A stretch of DNA of 64,000 nt from positions 2,447,938-2,511,937 of the forward strand of contig CM074805.1 in the NCBI GenBank assembly GCA_037447605.1, read 5' to 3'. Source of the DNA: Zygnema circumcarinatum. Lineage: Eukaryota; Streptophyta; Zygnematophyceae; Zygnematales; Zygnemataceae. Both the position numbers and the translations under genes were made by a program. The notes beneath the pieces are model-generated. The model searched no databases. It was not told where the DNA came from and was given only the letters and a program-made list of their open reading frames with translations. Shown one piece after another: positions 1-10,234 of the stretch. How positions within the stretch are numbered: position 1 is the stretch's first letter; each line of letters starts with the position of its first letter.

Positions 1-429
1 CAGAGGGAGCCGATGCCACGTGTCCGAAGGTTAGGCTGCCCACGTGGCAGTCGGTGGGATCAGGCGGTCCCAAAGCAATCCGTGACGAGTGTGCAGTGTA
101 CGGCCCTGTCCCTGTACAACCGAGGCCAACACGCTGTTCCGTGTAAGTCAGAGGAATCGGAAACGAGAGGTCTGCCGCTCTTTGCCGCACAGTTCCGTAA
201 ACGGCTTTACGGCGAACGACTGTAACTGGGACTGCGCATGTGTACAGTATAAGAACTGGAATTGAAATTTCCCATTCTATTGTCAAAGATGATCCACTAT
301 AAATAACGCAATGACGACCAGATGCGTCCCCCCTTCAGTGCGTGCGCGAACCGCGATCCGACGATGGAACTTTGTCAACCACCAAATAGACACGTGGCGC
401 ATTTTCGACCGTCGACATTGTATTAAACC
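1..429. other. Intergenic stretch, no gene recognised
   Basis: No open frame here looks like a protein I know. A TATAAATA sequence lies at 298-305 on the plus strand and could be a core promoter for the gene starting at 1050, but repeats lie between them. CACGTG-type elements occur near 16, 41 and 391. Nothing else is supported. Confidence 0.4.
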
Positions 430-537
430 AGATTTGAGATAAGGTACGCGCGCGGCCCACCGTTTTCAGCCACACCTTTCCTCCCCGGGCAGCTCGCGGC
501 CAACCTTGAGCTGCGCGGATGACGCACGCCCAATCGC
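430..537 (+). repeat. 108-bp direct repeat, copy 1
   Basis: This segment (starting AGATTTGAGATAAGG, ending GCCCAATCGC) closely matches the segment at 789-896, which has the same length and orientation. Both carry the words CGCGCGGCCCACC, CACACCTTTCCTC and AGCTCGCGGCCAACCTTGAG. The two copies flank the inverted block at 541-788. The ending word CGCCCAATCGC is shared with the GC-rich block at 17.7-18.0 kb, so this belongs to a dispersed family. No coding content is seen. Confidence 0.85.
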
Positions 538-540
538 AAC

Positions 541-828
541 CATTGGATCCAATGGTTGATCCAACCCATGGCCCGTCCAACGCATGGCCCGAAATGACTT
601 GGGCTGCCGTGTCCGTCCGCGATTGGGCGAGCGTCGGCCGGGCAGCTGAAATTCTTTCCGGTCCTCCGTCGCCGCGAGTACGAGCAGGTGCAGCCCCCCT
701 TCGGAGCGTCACGTCACGTCGCGCGCACCGTACGTGACCATTCCCCCACGGCGGTGGCGCCACCTGACTGTCCATACAGTCTTATCCAAGATTTGAGATG
801 AGGTAGACGCGCGGCCCACCATTTCGGG
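541..828 (-). repeat. Dispersed GC-rich repeat, inverted relative to 17545-18090
   Basis: The reverse complement of this block matches the sequence at 17545-18090 over most of its length. It starts at the paired CCATTGG/CCAATGG words, runs through GTCCGCGATTGGGCGAGCG and GGCGGTGGCGCCACCTG, and ends in GCGCGGCCCACCAT. The copy here is shorter because it has only one of the 91-92-bp subunits that are present four times at 17.7-18.0 kb. Its left end contains AACCATTGGATCCAATGGTT, a perfect 20-bp palindrome. Confidence 0.85.
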
Positions 829-896
829 CCACACCTTTCCTCTCCGGGCAGCTCGCGGCCAACCTTGAGCTGCCCGGACGGCGCTCGCCCAATCGC
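789..896 (+). repeat. 108-bp direct repeat, copy 2
   Basis: Second copy of the 430-537 repeat, same length and orientation, with scattered substitutions. It overlaps the end of the inverted block, so the region looks like nested or recombined copies of one repeat family. Confidence 0.85.
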
Positions 897-1008
897 GGAC
901 GCTTACGTCGCGCACACGGCAGCCAAAACCATTTCAGGGCTGCCCGGGGCCCACCCCAAGGCCACGCCCTCCAGCCCGGGCCATCATTTCTCCCTCACTC
1001 ACCTCACC

Positions 1009-1040
1009 CTCTCTCTCTCTCTCTCTCTCTCTCCCTCTCT
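1009..1040 (+). repeat. (CT)n microsatellite in presumed 5' leader
   Basis: A near-perfect CT dinucleotide run ends about ten bases before the ATG of the gene at 1050. Pyrimidine-rich CT tracts are common in plant 5' leaders, so it may be transcribed. Confidence 0.8.
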
Positions 1041-1049
1041 TGCTCATCC

Positions 1050-2004
1050 ATGGCCGTGCAGAAGGCTGCAGCTGCTTTGTGCGCCTTATGGCTGCAAGCG
1101 ATGCAACTGCTCGCAGCAGCGCTAAGCAGCGGGTTGAAGGCTGCTGTAGCGGCCCGCACGCAGCTTGAAGTCCTTGCCTTCGATTTTTGCAGTGTCCCAT
1201 GGCTGGTCGTCATGGAAAATCTTGGATACAGCTTGCTGGACACGGCTTGGTTCTGGCTGGGTGTGGGCGCCAAAGAAGTCGGAAAGACATACCTTTCCGT
1301 TGTGGATTGGCTGCACAAGGAGTTCGCAAGGGAGTTAGCCATTCCTCGCCGGGTATGACCTGCTGCACCTTATAAAGATTTCAAGCCTTTTGTTTTGAGG
1401 GTTGTTAGCATCAAAAAGTTCTTTGCCTTGGTGCTTGCTTTTGTATGGATGAGTTTTTTGGGTTGGTATGCATATGCTGGACTAATGTGGCGCTTGTTGT
1501 CTCTTGTTGGCAATACAGGTTCCCCCGACCGTGAAGACAGATCCCGCATATTACTCGCCGCTCTATACGCCTCACCCGCCATTTAATACCAGGCAGTCCA
1601 GGCTGTATGAGCCTGAGCCTGAGCCGCCATTTAGTGCCAGGCAGTCCGGCTTCCGTGACTCATCAGTGTTCAGTGCGAGCCAACTGGCGTTCCGTGAGCC
1701 GCCATTTAGTGCCAGGCAGTCCGGCTTCCGTGACTCATCAGTGTTCAGTGCGAGCCAACTGGCGTTCCGTGAGCCGCAATACAGCCGCCGCCACAGTAGT
1801 ACTCGGGAGGGGGAAAGGCGAATGGCAGTGAATTTGCCAAATCCCATTCCGCAAAGCTTCTCCTCTTGGAGAATGAAGCATGAAAAAGGATGGCAAGAAG
1901 TAGCTGAATTAGCTTCTATTCGTGAAAGGTTGAATGATTGGGATCGCGAGAGGAATCGTTTCTCGGGCTGGCACGTGAATTTGGACTTGCCCCGAAACCG
2001 CTGA
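1050..2004 (+). CDS. Uncharacterised two-exon protein, hydrophobic N-terminus
   Basis: I do not recognise this protein. The model is exon 1050-1352 and exon 1519-2004 (donor CGG|GTATGA, acceptor CAATACAG|GTT), giving 262 residues. The ATG is in good context (TCCATGGCC). Residues 1-101 are hydrophobic and alanine-rich, with two stretches able to span or lie in a membrane: around 5-35, and around 55-75 with VVMENLGYSLLDTAWFWLG. The second exon is polar and proline/arginine-rich and contains a duplicated 25-residue unit. It ends in a charged segment with SFSSWRMKHEKGW and RERLNDWDRERNRF, which resembles a short helical motif. An AATAAA lies about 530 bases downstream. The duplicated polar region suggests a fast-evolving, probably lineage-specific protein. 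A non-coding transcript is a weaker alternative. Confidence 0.6.
1621..1770 (+). repeat. 75-bp exact in-frame tandem duplication
   Basis: Two adjacent 75-base copies (1621-1695 and 1696-1770) lie inside exon 2 of the gene at 1050-2004. Each encodes 25 residues beginning EPPFSARQSGFR. I see no substitutions between the copies, so the duplication looks recent. Partial copies of the unit (PPFNTRQS, EPQYSRRHS) flank the pair, so the region has grown by repeated duplication. Confidence 0.9.
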
Positions 2005-2808
2005 AAACTCCGGTGAAACCACTTCATCCCATGTGGAGTGACCCGAGAGGGGTCTTTTTGCCATCTAAGGATGGCCGCAACCTCAAGTGTCCGCTCTGTT
2101 CTTGAGAGTTTAAAGCAATGGTTGAGTGAGCAAAGCTGAAGACTGCGGAGGAATTCAAGAGAAATTGTTTGGAGGCGTACAATATGTGGCGAGCAAAAGA
2201 GACGCCTTTCGAAAGCTCCAAAGCGAATGGGAAGATTCAGCTTCAGTTTTAGTTTAAGTTGCGCGTCAATTTTGCATTTTGATGTACAGTGTTTGCACTT
2301 TTGCATTCCTTCATTAGTCGGTGTCTACGTCAGCTTCAGCTTCAGCTTCAGTTTCAGTTTAGTTTGCTCAGACTTTGGGAGATTGAGTGCGATTTTTTTG
2401 CTGCAACATCATTATGTTTGCAGTTTTCATCGTTGCTCAATTTCAAAGTGTAGTTCAAGAGTGTAGCTAAACATGGAACTGGCTGAGCAGCATTTTTCAT
2501 TTTTCATTTGATTTTTTTTCAATGAGAGTGCAATAAAGCGTTCGTAGGAAATTTTTTGCAGTTGTCGCGTTGGTTTATGAGCGTTGTCCTCAATTGTATT
2601 TTCTTTCATAAGAACAAATGTGTTTTTCTTTTCCTGTTGGTTGGCTTTCTCTCTGCCGGTTGTTTTGCAGCACCTCCTTAGTATGTTCATGCTCATGCTG
2701 GTTTTGCAAAGCAGCCAGATCTTGTCCTCTCCTTGTTCCATAATTTGCCCATAATTCTTCCTTTCTGCTCTCCTCCCCTCCCCATGCAGACGAAGAAGCC
2801 TTTCAGCT
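2005..2808 (+). other. Probable 3' UTR and intergenic sequence
   Basis: No coding region is recognised. The stretch contains short degenerate TTCAGCTTCAG repeats (2225-2365). An AATAAA at 2532-2537 may be the polyadenylation signal of the gene ending at 2004. Confidence 0.4.
2532..2537 (+). terminator. AATAAA polyadenylation signal candidate
   Basis: A canonical AATAAA lies in T-rich sequence 528 bases after the stop codon at 2004. Plant signals are degenerate, so this is only a candidate. Confidence 0.35.
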
Positions 2809-3030
2809 TCCTAACCCTAACCCTCCCCTTCCCCTCCCCTTCCCTTCCCCTTCCCCTCCCCTTCCCTTCCCCTTCCCCTCCCCTTCCCCTCACCTTCCCC
2901 TCCCCTTCCGCTCACCTTCCCCTCCCCTTCCCCTCACCTTCCCCTCCCCTTCCCNNNNNNNNNNTCCCCTCCCCTTCCCCTCCCCTTCCCCTCCCCTTCC
3001 CCCCTCCCCTTCCCCTCCACTTCCCTTCCC
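2809..3030 (+). repeat. CCCCTTCCCCT low-complexity tract with 10-base N gap
   Basis: An almost pure pyrimidine strand of CCCTTCCCCT units begins with two CCTAACCC words. An assembly gap of ten Ns at 2955-2964 shows the true length is unresolved. Long open frames on both strands here are low-complexity artefacts. The purine strand could form triplex or G-quadruplex structure, which is an inference from composition only. Confidence 0.9.
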
Positions 3031-3907
3031 CTTCCCACTTGGGAATGGAGAGAGGAAAGAGAGGAGAGGACAGAAGGGAAGTAGAAAAAAAGAGAATGTG
3101 TAGAGGATGATGAGAATGAATGGAAATCGTATGAATGGGACACGAAGAATATATACTTCTGAAAGTTCCATTCTATGTATTGTACCACTTCTGCTGGTGA
3201 AACTTGTGTTGATGAATTGGAAGTTTACGGAGGGGACGGGGAACCACGAGCTTCCTACTTGTGGGTGGGGGTCGCTCTATGCTCCTCGATCCTTTTGTAG
3301 TTGCGAATCCCGTAACCTACTGCACGGAACTCTCAAATTTTTAGTTACACATTTTTTCCAGTTTTCACTACGGGGGATACATGGAGAATGGTACAAATTG
3401 TCCACGTGGCGAGCAATTGGTTCGTCCTTCGCTTCTCCTCGAACGGCCACGTGGCGTGGTTGGACAATCTATGTGTGCGCTCCGCCGGGTCCGGCTACGG
3501 ACCGGGTCTGTGTCTGTGCTGCCGTGTCTGTCACAGTCTCCACTCCATAAAACGAAAGGTCCGCGCTCGAGCACTAGTGGTTTCCGGGAGAGGGGACGGG
3601 GGCTCCTTGACATTGTTCCCGTGAACAGAACTAAACCGTGGGAACATGTGTGGCATGGCCGCATGGAGCATGCACATGGCGATGATGTTGATGATGATGA
3701 TGATGATGATGGGCATGGGCTGCATGGCGCATGTCCCCATGACGGCCCCGCCCCATCATCATCAAACGGGGACACTGCGCGGGGAGCGCGGGGAGCGCGG
3801 GGCGGGATGTTTCAGAATTGAATTGCTGCGAGCGAGCCATCGCCATGGCTTGGACTGCCCTGCGATAGGAGAGGAGAGCAGCACAGGGAGAAGAAGAGGG
3901 GGAAAGA
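3031..3907 (+). other. Upstream region of the GON4-like gene
   Basis: No separate gene is recognised. The stretch carries two CACGTG elements (3403-3408, 3448-3453), an ATGATG trinucleotide run (about 3670-3710) and a short upstream ORF (ATG at 3845, stop within eight codons) before the main start at 3908. Transcription start is not identifiable. Confidence 0.4.
3403..3453. promoter_or_regulatory. Pair of G-box (CACGTG) elements
   Basis: CCACGTGG occurs at 3402-3409 and again at 3447-3454, roughly 450-500 bases upstream of the GON4-like start. G-boxes are classic binding sites for plant bZIP and bHLH factors. Function here is inferred. Confidence 0.45.
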
Positions 3908-6900
3908 ATGGGGGTCCGGACGGGGGAACGGGGTCTCGAAAACGAGGAGGAGGAGGAGGAGTCAGACGAGGACGACGGGGATTTCCACCCGCTGCTTTGT
4001 CGCTTGGAGGGCGACCATGGCTGCTCCTCCGCCTATGCTTCCTCTGATGACGGCGATGGAGGGAGAGGCATTTTTGGGCATGCGAGGGATGAGGGATGTG
4101 TTGTTGGAAGCGAGCTCGATGAAGAGCAAGCGGAAGGAAAAGATCATGCCGTTGATGATGGTGAGGACGACAATGATAACGACGACGATGATGACGACGA
4201 TGATGACCACGGTAATGACGACGATAATGATGCTGGCCATGATGATGATGATGACAATGGTGTGAGCAAGGAAGGAGAGTCCAATATTGGTAAAGAATCC
4301 AAGACTTCGGAAGAGTTTCAGGAGGAGAGCTCAAGCAGGAGCAAGCCGAACGAGCGTGGAACTCCAACAGGCACGCTGGTGGAGAAGGATTCTGACGCAG
4401 GATGCAATGGAACTTTTCCCTTCGAACGCGAGCTGGAGATAGTGGGAAACGGCAAACAACATATTTCAGGCGTTGTCAGCACTGCTGAGTGTGACGGGTC
4501 ATCCACACGTAATTGCGTAGCTGGAGGGAACTTAGAGACGCGGTCCATACACAGCTCTGGAGGGTGGAGAGAACCGAGCGAGTTCTCATCGAGGGCAGGC
4601 GATCGTTATCATAGTTGCCAGGACATTACTAAGGATAGACAGAACAAACGCTTGGAAGCTGACGTTTCAAGCGATGATGGTGCTGCGGTTGATGACGGTA
4701 GCCCTGATAGCCCAATTTGGAAACGCACTCGTGCCCACCTTTCCTTGGAAGGCTTATCATTGGATGACCTCGAATCTTTCTTGCAGCACTCAGACGAAGA
4801 GGATTACTTCCAAAAAATTGATGAGGAGGCTGAGTATGCGAAGTTTGTTGCAGCAGTCATGGCCCCTCAACCGCTGCCTGTATCGCCCTCTGCAGTGGAA
4901 GGAGAGGAAGATGAGGCTTTGGAGAAGCCTTCAGATGCTCATGCAGATGGCAACACAAAGAGACATCGGAATATGGACGCGGCCATCATGGTTTCGGACA
5001 TTGAAGATGATGAGGACGACGAGGACTTTTTAGCCGATCATGAATTTCTTGCTTTGGATGATGGCTTGCCGTTGGATAACTGCTGGCAGAATGAATCAAA
5101 TAGCTTGCCTCTTAAGCTGCAGAAGCAACAGCGAGGATGCAAGCGGATCAAACGATACTCTCAGGCCTCCAGGAAGCCGGACTTCCTCTCTAAGCGCACA
5201 GCGTCGCTGCGACCCCTTGTTCCATATGTTAATACCTTACCTCGCCAAATTATTCATAGGAGCGGTGCTGTGGTAACACCAGCATTGTCTGGTTTCTCCT
5301 CAGAGGTTGCTGACTCGGGTTTGGGCCCCGTGCCATCAGTTACATCCTTAGCAGCACAACCAGCTTTGCAGACCAACCCCACTCCCTCAGGTTTCTCGTT
5401 ATCTCAAATAGGCCAATTGTACGCCTTGTTCTATGAACATGTGCAGCTTCTTATTCAGATACATGCCCTTTCAGCTCTTGAACCTCCTAGAAATAGCGTT
5501 TCACAGTCCACTCACTCTCTCCTCCTGGATTTAGCAAAGACTTGGAAGGCTGCTACACCTGCCAGAACGCCTGGCCTTCCTGCAGCCTGCTTCTCGCCTC
5601 TCCCCCTGTCCAATCCTCTCTCAGCAGCTGTTGCGCCATCCGCCCACTTGGACCTCTCGTCCACCTTACCTGCTCCTCAAACAGGGGGCGCCCAAACGTC
5701 CTATTATCAGGACAATTGGACCCCACCAATGAATTCCTCTGCTGCGCGTTCTGTTCTCGATGTACCCCCTTTAGAGCTCCTGGAAAGTTATTTGGCTGAC
5801 ATCAATTCTGGTACATTCGTGTCCTTAGCTGGTTCGTGTCACTCACGCTTTTGTGTGCTCTTTCCCTACATGGTTGCCTGCACTCGGGATTATCATTGTT
5901 GAAGTGACGATTGGTCAAGTTACTGCACAGTGCATATTGTTTGTTCCATGGGAGCAAAATACATGGTTCTGTAAGCCCAAGCTATTGACTTATGTGACGC
6001 CTTCAAAAGATAATTGCGACAGCTGATCATTTTCAAGGGGCATGCGGCAGCTATACAGAGGCGTGGTGCGGAGCAGTCCAATTCGGGGATATCAGTTTTG
6101 ATCCCAACGTCAGAACGTGTTCCTTTGTTCCATAAAGGCCACTCGGCAGATGTCCACGCCTGTGATACTACAAGGAAGCGTAATGCTAAATCTAGCGTGA
6201 CGCTTAAGCAGCAACGTGGAAAGAAGTCACGTTTGGCAGGAAAGGAGTTTCCCATTGCGCTTGTTCCATTACCAGCTGCTTCTGCAGCATCGCGATTTAC
6301 TCAATTGTTCAATCCGGCTCTTTTTCCTACAACGCCTCCACAGGAAGGCATCGTTAAAAGAGTGCTGTTCACAGAGTCTGAAGACTGGTGAGCCTTGCAG
6401 GTTGAATCAGTGCACTCCAATTGCACTGGCAGTCAGGCTACTGATCTTACACTAGGGTTGTGGTATGCATGGGAATTTGCACATTGAACTATCCAGGATC
6501 TCTAGGTGATTATCAGCCAGGCTGCATTGTTCTCCTGATCTCCTAAGCTACTTTAAGGTGCTATTGTGAGCTACATGGTTAGAAGCATTTCATGAACACT
6601 GAATGAGATGTAGAAACGGGATTCTCATACAGAATCGGGATATTAGACATATTGAAGGGGACTATCGCAATTTAAAAGGTGCAGTTATTTGTACTAGCAT
6701 CCACATCTGCTCCTTCAGGATTGGCAAGTTCCAGTGCTTTGCCTTTTTGAAAAGTATGGACTAGTTGATTAGTAGCCTTTTGCCCGAAGCATGGGCAAGG
6801 TTTCTTCTGCTGTGCGCTGACTCTATGCTCAAGGCTGTGACGTCTGATTCTGTACTCTATGAATGTCGCTTTAGTAATTACCATGGATCTCATGTTTCTT

Positions 6901-9900
6901 TGGCTCTTCATGTTCTTGAAATGAAATGAAATGATGAAGAAGAAATGTTTCAGAAATGTTCTTTTCCTGCTGTAATGTTTGTTTTTCCCTTTTTCCCTCG
7001 TTATGGCAGGCTACTTGCAATGGGAGTAGAACTTTTCAACAACAATTGGGAGGCAATTCACCAGCGTTTTCTTCCTGCGAAGACACCCCATCAGGTAAAG
7101 TTGGTCGTTTGTACGTTCTCTGAGGGCGTACCACAGGTTCATTGCATGACACTTAACCTGAGCCAAAGGATTGTCATCATTCAGCTCACTCAGTAGGCAG
7201 AGCAGTTTGGGAGCCCCGATGGACAGTGGGATGCTGGCAGAAACTATCTGTCCCTGTCCACCTTTTAGACTGTTTTTTGTCGTTCTCTCTTCTGGCGATG
7301 GTCGTGGATTTGATAGATGTTAAGGCATGCACTAGATCATTTCTTTAAGTTGTCGAACACCAGTCATCTTTTTATATTTGTTCACCTTTAGTGGTTTTTG
7401 TTCACTATACCACCCTTTTCCCCCGAAAGCCTTGTTCAATGCCGTACTCTTGTGTGGAATGGTTGTAGTTTGTGATTGAGGGTCTTTCGATTATTTTTCG
7501 TCAGTGTAGCCTCAAAATTGCGGTGGTGGTGAGCGCAGATCTCAATCCGGTACAAGAACTGTGTCTCAGGACGGCAACCATTCAATCCGATCAAGGTTTG
7601 CTCAGAAACTACACTCTTCCTTGGAGGACGAACAGACCTTGCTTGTACCTTTTCTGCGAAAGATAGTGGAAATGGAGCACATAGGCTTTCTTATGTCAAG
7701 TTTATTGCTGGTTTATGTTTTCCGCATCACATCAGAGCACAGTAATTGTGCAGTGAGTACTCACCCGAGGCGGAAATGTAACTTGAACTTGGATTACTGA
7801 GGGGGTGGGCTTTTCTTCCTTGGTTTTGATCGCTACCTTCCATCTCAACTTTCGGTTGCGTGCAGGCAGTACGAGAGCGCAAACTGTCCCCTTTGACGGT
7901 TCAGGAGAAGCTGAGCATCAATGAGGTGAGAGTTGGAGCAGGGCTGAGCTCCACTTGAAACGGCGACGAAACATTGAACTTACAAGGAACTGATTCTGAA
8001 GGCCGATCTTGAAGCGATTCCACACCTGAGGAGAACAAAGTCAAAAAGTAACGCTTCTGCGAGGAAATATCTAATATCTAACTTTCGCTCCTCTTGTTAT
8101 TTTGGTGGTGCTGCAGGCCCTCAAGGTTCAGCGGATGGACTGGAATCAGGTGTGGCAGTGTTGTGTCCCTTACAGGGACCCTGCACAACTGCCTCGACTC
8201 TGGCGAGCAGCTTGTGGCTTGCCATTGCAATCTCGGACTGCTGCAAATGCGCAAAAACATCGTCTGGCAAAGCGGAGGCGGGCTGCACAACAGCTCGAAC
8301 TATCGAAGTTGTTAGGTTTGGGAGGCGAGAAAACGACCAGCAGCTTCCAAAATGGAATGGGTGTGGTAAGTTGTAACGAAGACGAGATAACTTTCAGCAT
8401 ATAGTTTGAGCCCACTGAGTCTTTCGCGTAGATCCTTACCCAGTAAGCAGTTCACCCCTCCATTTTGATGGCCTTTTTGTTGATTGGACAGGCCATTGTG
8501 GAGTCGTCAGAAGAAAGGACAGAGTCTGACGACGATACGGACGATGATACGAACTCTTTTGAAAATGAATTTATTCGAGAAGCATTTCTGCTGAAAGACG
8601 CTTCCCAGCCTAAAAATCCCCTCTTACAGAATGTGGCCGCGTCTAGTGAGGTTTCTTCGCACCCATCCGGAACCGCTACTAAACCCAGACATGAGAACGC
8701 ACAGAAATCGCTTGCAGAGCAAACCTCACCAGCAGTTCTGCAAGAAGATGTGGGCACTTGCACCTTGGCAGGTAGGCATGCAACGTCAGTGAGCTCATCC
8801 AGTGGCGTCCAAGCGGTTGCGTCTGTGCTGATGCAAGACATTAATGCCGTGCAAGGGGAGAGTGTCGGCACCCATATCTCAAGGATCAACGAATGCCAGC
8901 AATTTACTGAAAACGTACCGCCAAGGTCGGCCCATCAAGGTGGTTCTGGATGGAAAAGGCGAACTAGGACATCAAAAGTGGCTGTACGGAATCTACCTCC
9001 AATTGTTTTGCCAAATGGAAAGATAATATGTCTAGGTAACCAAGGGACTTCTTCAACAATGCCTCAAGGTGCAGCGATAACATTAAAGGGACAGGCACCG
9101 TGCAACCAAGTGAGTCGCTCGAGGCATGACATCGTAGCTGGTGTCACATCTGGCAGTATGGAGGGTGTGCGGAATGGGCCACGAAAGAACTCTCGTGAAC
9201 TAGATCGTTCACAGCGGCCTCGTCGTGGAGAAAATGGACGTTATAACAATAATGCGAGTCAGCGAAACGCGGTAGAAACTATGGGTAGTGGCATCCTTGC
9301 AGGAACTCCAAACCGGGCAATGCAGCAAACTGCAGTTGTCTCTGCGGGGTACGTCAGAAACGGCGGTCCAGCACAGCACGAGATTAATGCAGAGAGAGAA
9401 GCTGACAGATTAACATCACATGCGCATATAGAAACTGTTGTTGAAGGCGGTAGTGTTGTTGAAGGGCGAGGAAGGTTGTCTGGGGCGGAATTAGAAGGTA
9501 TGGCCTCCGATCATCCACATCCTCTCTTGTTTGGCGGCGAGAAAAGAGCATCTCGCAAGAAGAAGAATGCAGTCCAAGCGAGGCATCAGGATGCAGAAAA
9601 AATTACTGTCCACTCAGACATTGAGAGAAATGTAGTCGGCAATTCAGAATTCGGGAACATCGCTTCTGGTTCTATATTGCAAGAAAGGAGAGGCGCAACG
9701 TCCAGATTGATTGCAATTAGTGAGGCTACAGCTCTTGACAGTTGGCTTCCTAATAAGTCGAGGGGTACAAACAGGGCTGAGAATGATAATAATCGACGAG
9801 TTTTTGATTTTGACTTGAATGAAGTAGATCAAGGCACGAGGAGCATACGAGCCTTTGATTTTGACTTGAACGAAGGCCCAGGAACTGAGGTGGGAGACGG

Positions 9901-10234
9901 GCGATTGCGTACATCTCAAAACCTCTCAGTGACAATGGCTGGGATCCTACAACAAAATAAGAAGAGGCGATCAGGACAGCAGCATAGTTATCCTGGTGGT
10001 GGATTCTATGCTGTCGGAAGGGAGATTGGAGCAAAGACCCTGCCGCAAGGTGAACCTCTTGTTACCTCGGATAAGGCTACTATGTCTCCAGCTAGAGTTC
10101 TGGAGGAGGCTCCGCACTCTGGAGGAGGAACAGGCACAGATAAGGATGGAACTCACTGTACAGACTGCCACATGATTGAATTTGAGCGTGAAGAAATGAG
10201 CGACTCTGAAACTGAACAGGAACAAGGACGCTGA
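3908..10234 (+). CDS. GON4-like SANT/Myb-related nuclear protein
   Basis: Seven exons: 3908-5810, 6051-6387, 7010-7094, 7539-7595, 7866-7925, 8117-8365, 8492-10234. All junctions keep phase, giving 1477 residues. The N-terminus is very acidic, with an aspartate run from a GAT/GAC repeat (about 4147-4262). DDEDDEDFLADHEFLALDDG near residue 360 resembles the conserved acidic motif of GON4L and its plant relatives. Residues about 500-545 (QLYALFYEHVQLLIQIHALS) match the plant family helix. A first SANT-like repeat spans the junction at 747 (LLAMGVELFNNNWEAIHQRF), and a second includes MDWNQVWQCCVPYRDP (about 820-840). The last exon has ENEFIREAFL, the HPLLF motif, and two FDFDLNE motifs (9803-9823, 9854-9874), the second a DLNxxP EAR-type repression motif. 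Likely role is transcriptional repression on chromatin, inferred from GON4L. Two short upstream ATGs may reduce translation. Confidence 0.9.

Noticed and set aside
2805-2840. Telomere-like CCTAACCCTAACCC
   Set aside because: Only two units, not the plant CCCTAAA type, and it grades into the general C-rich tract.
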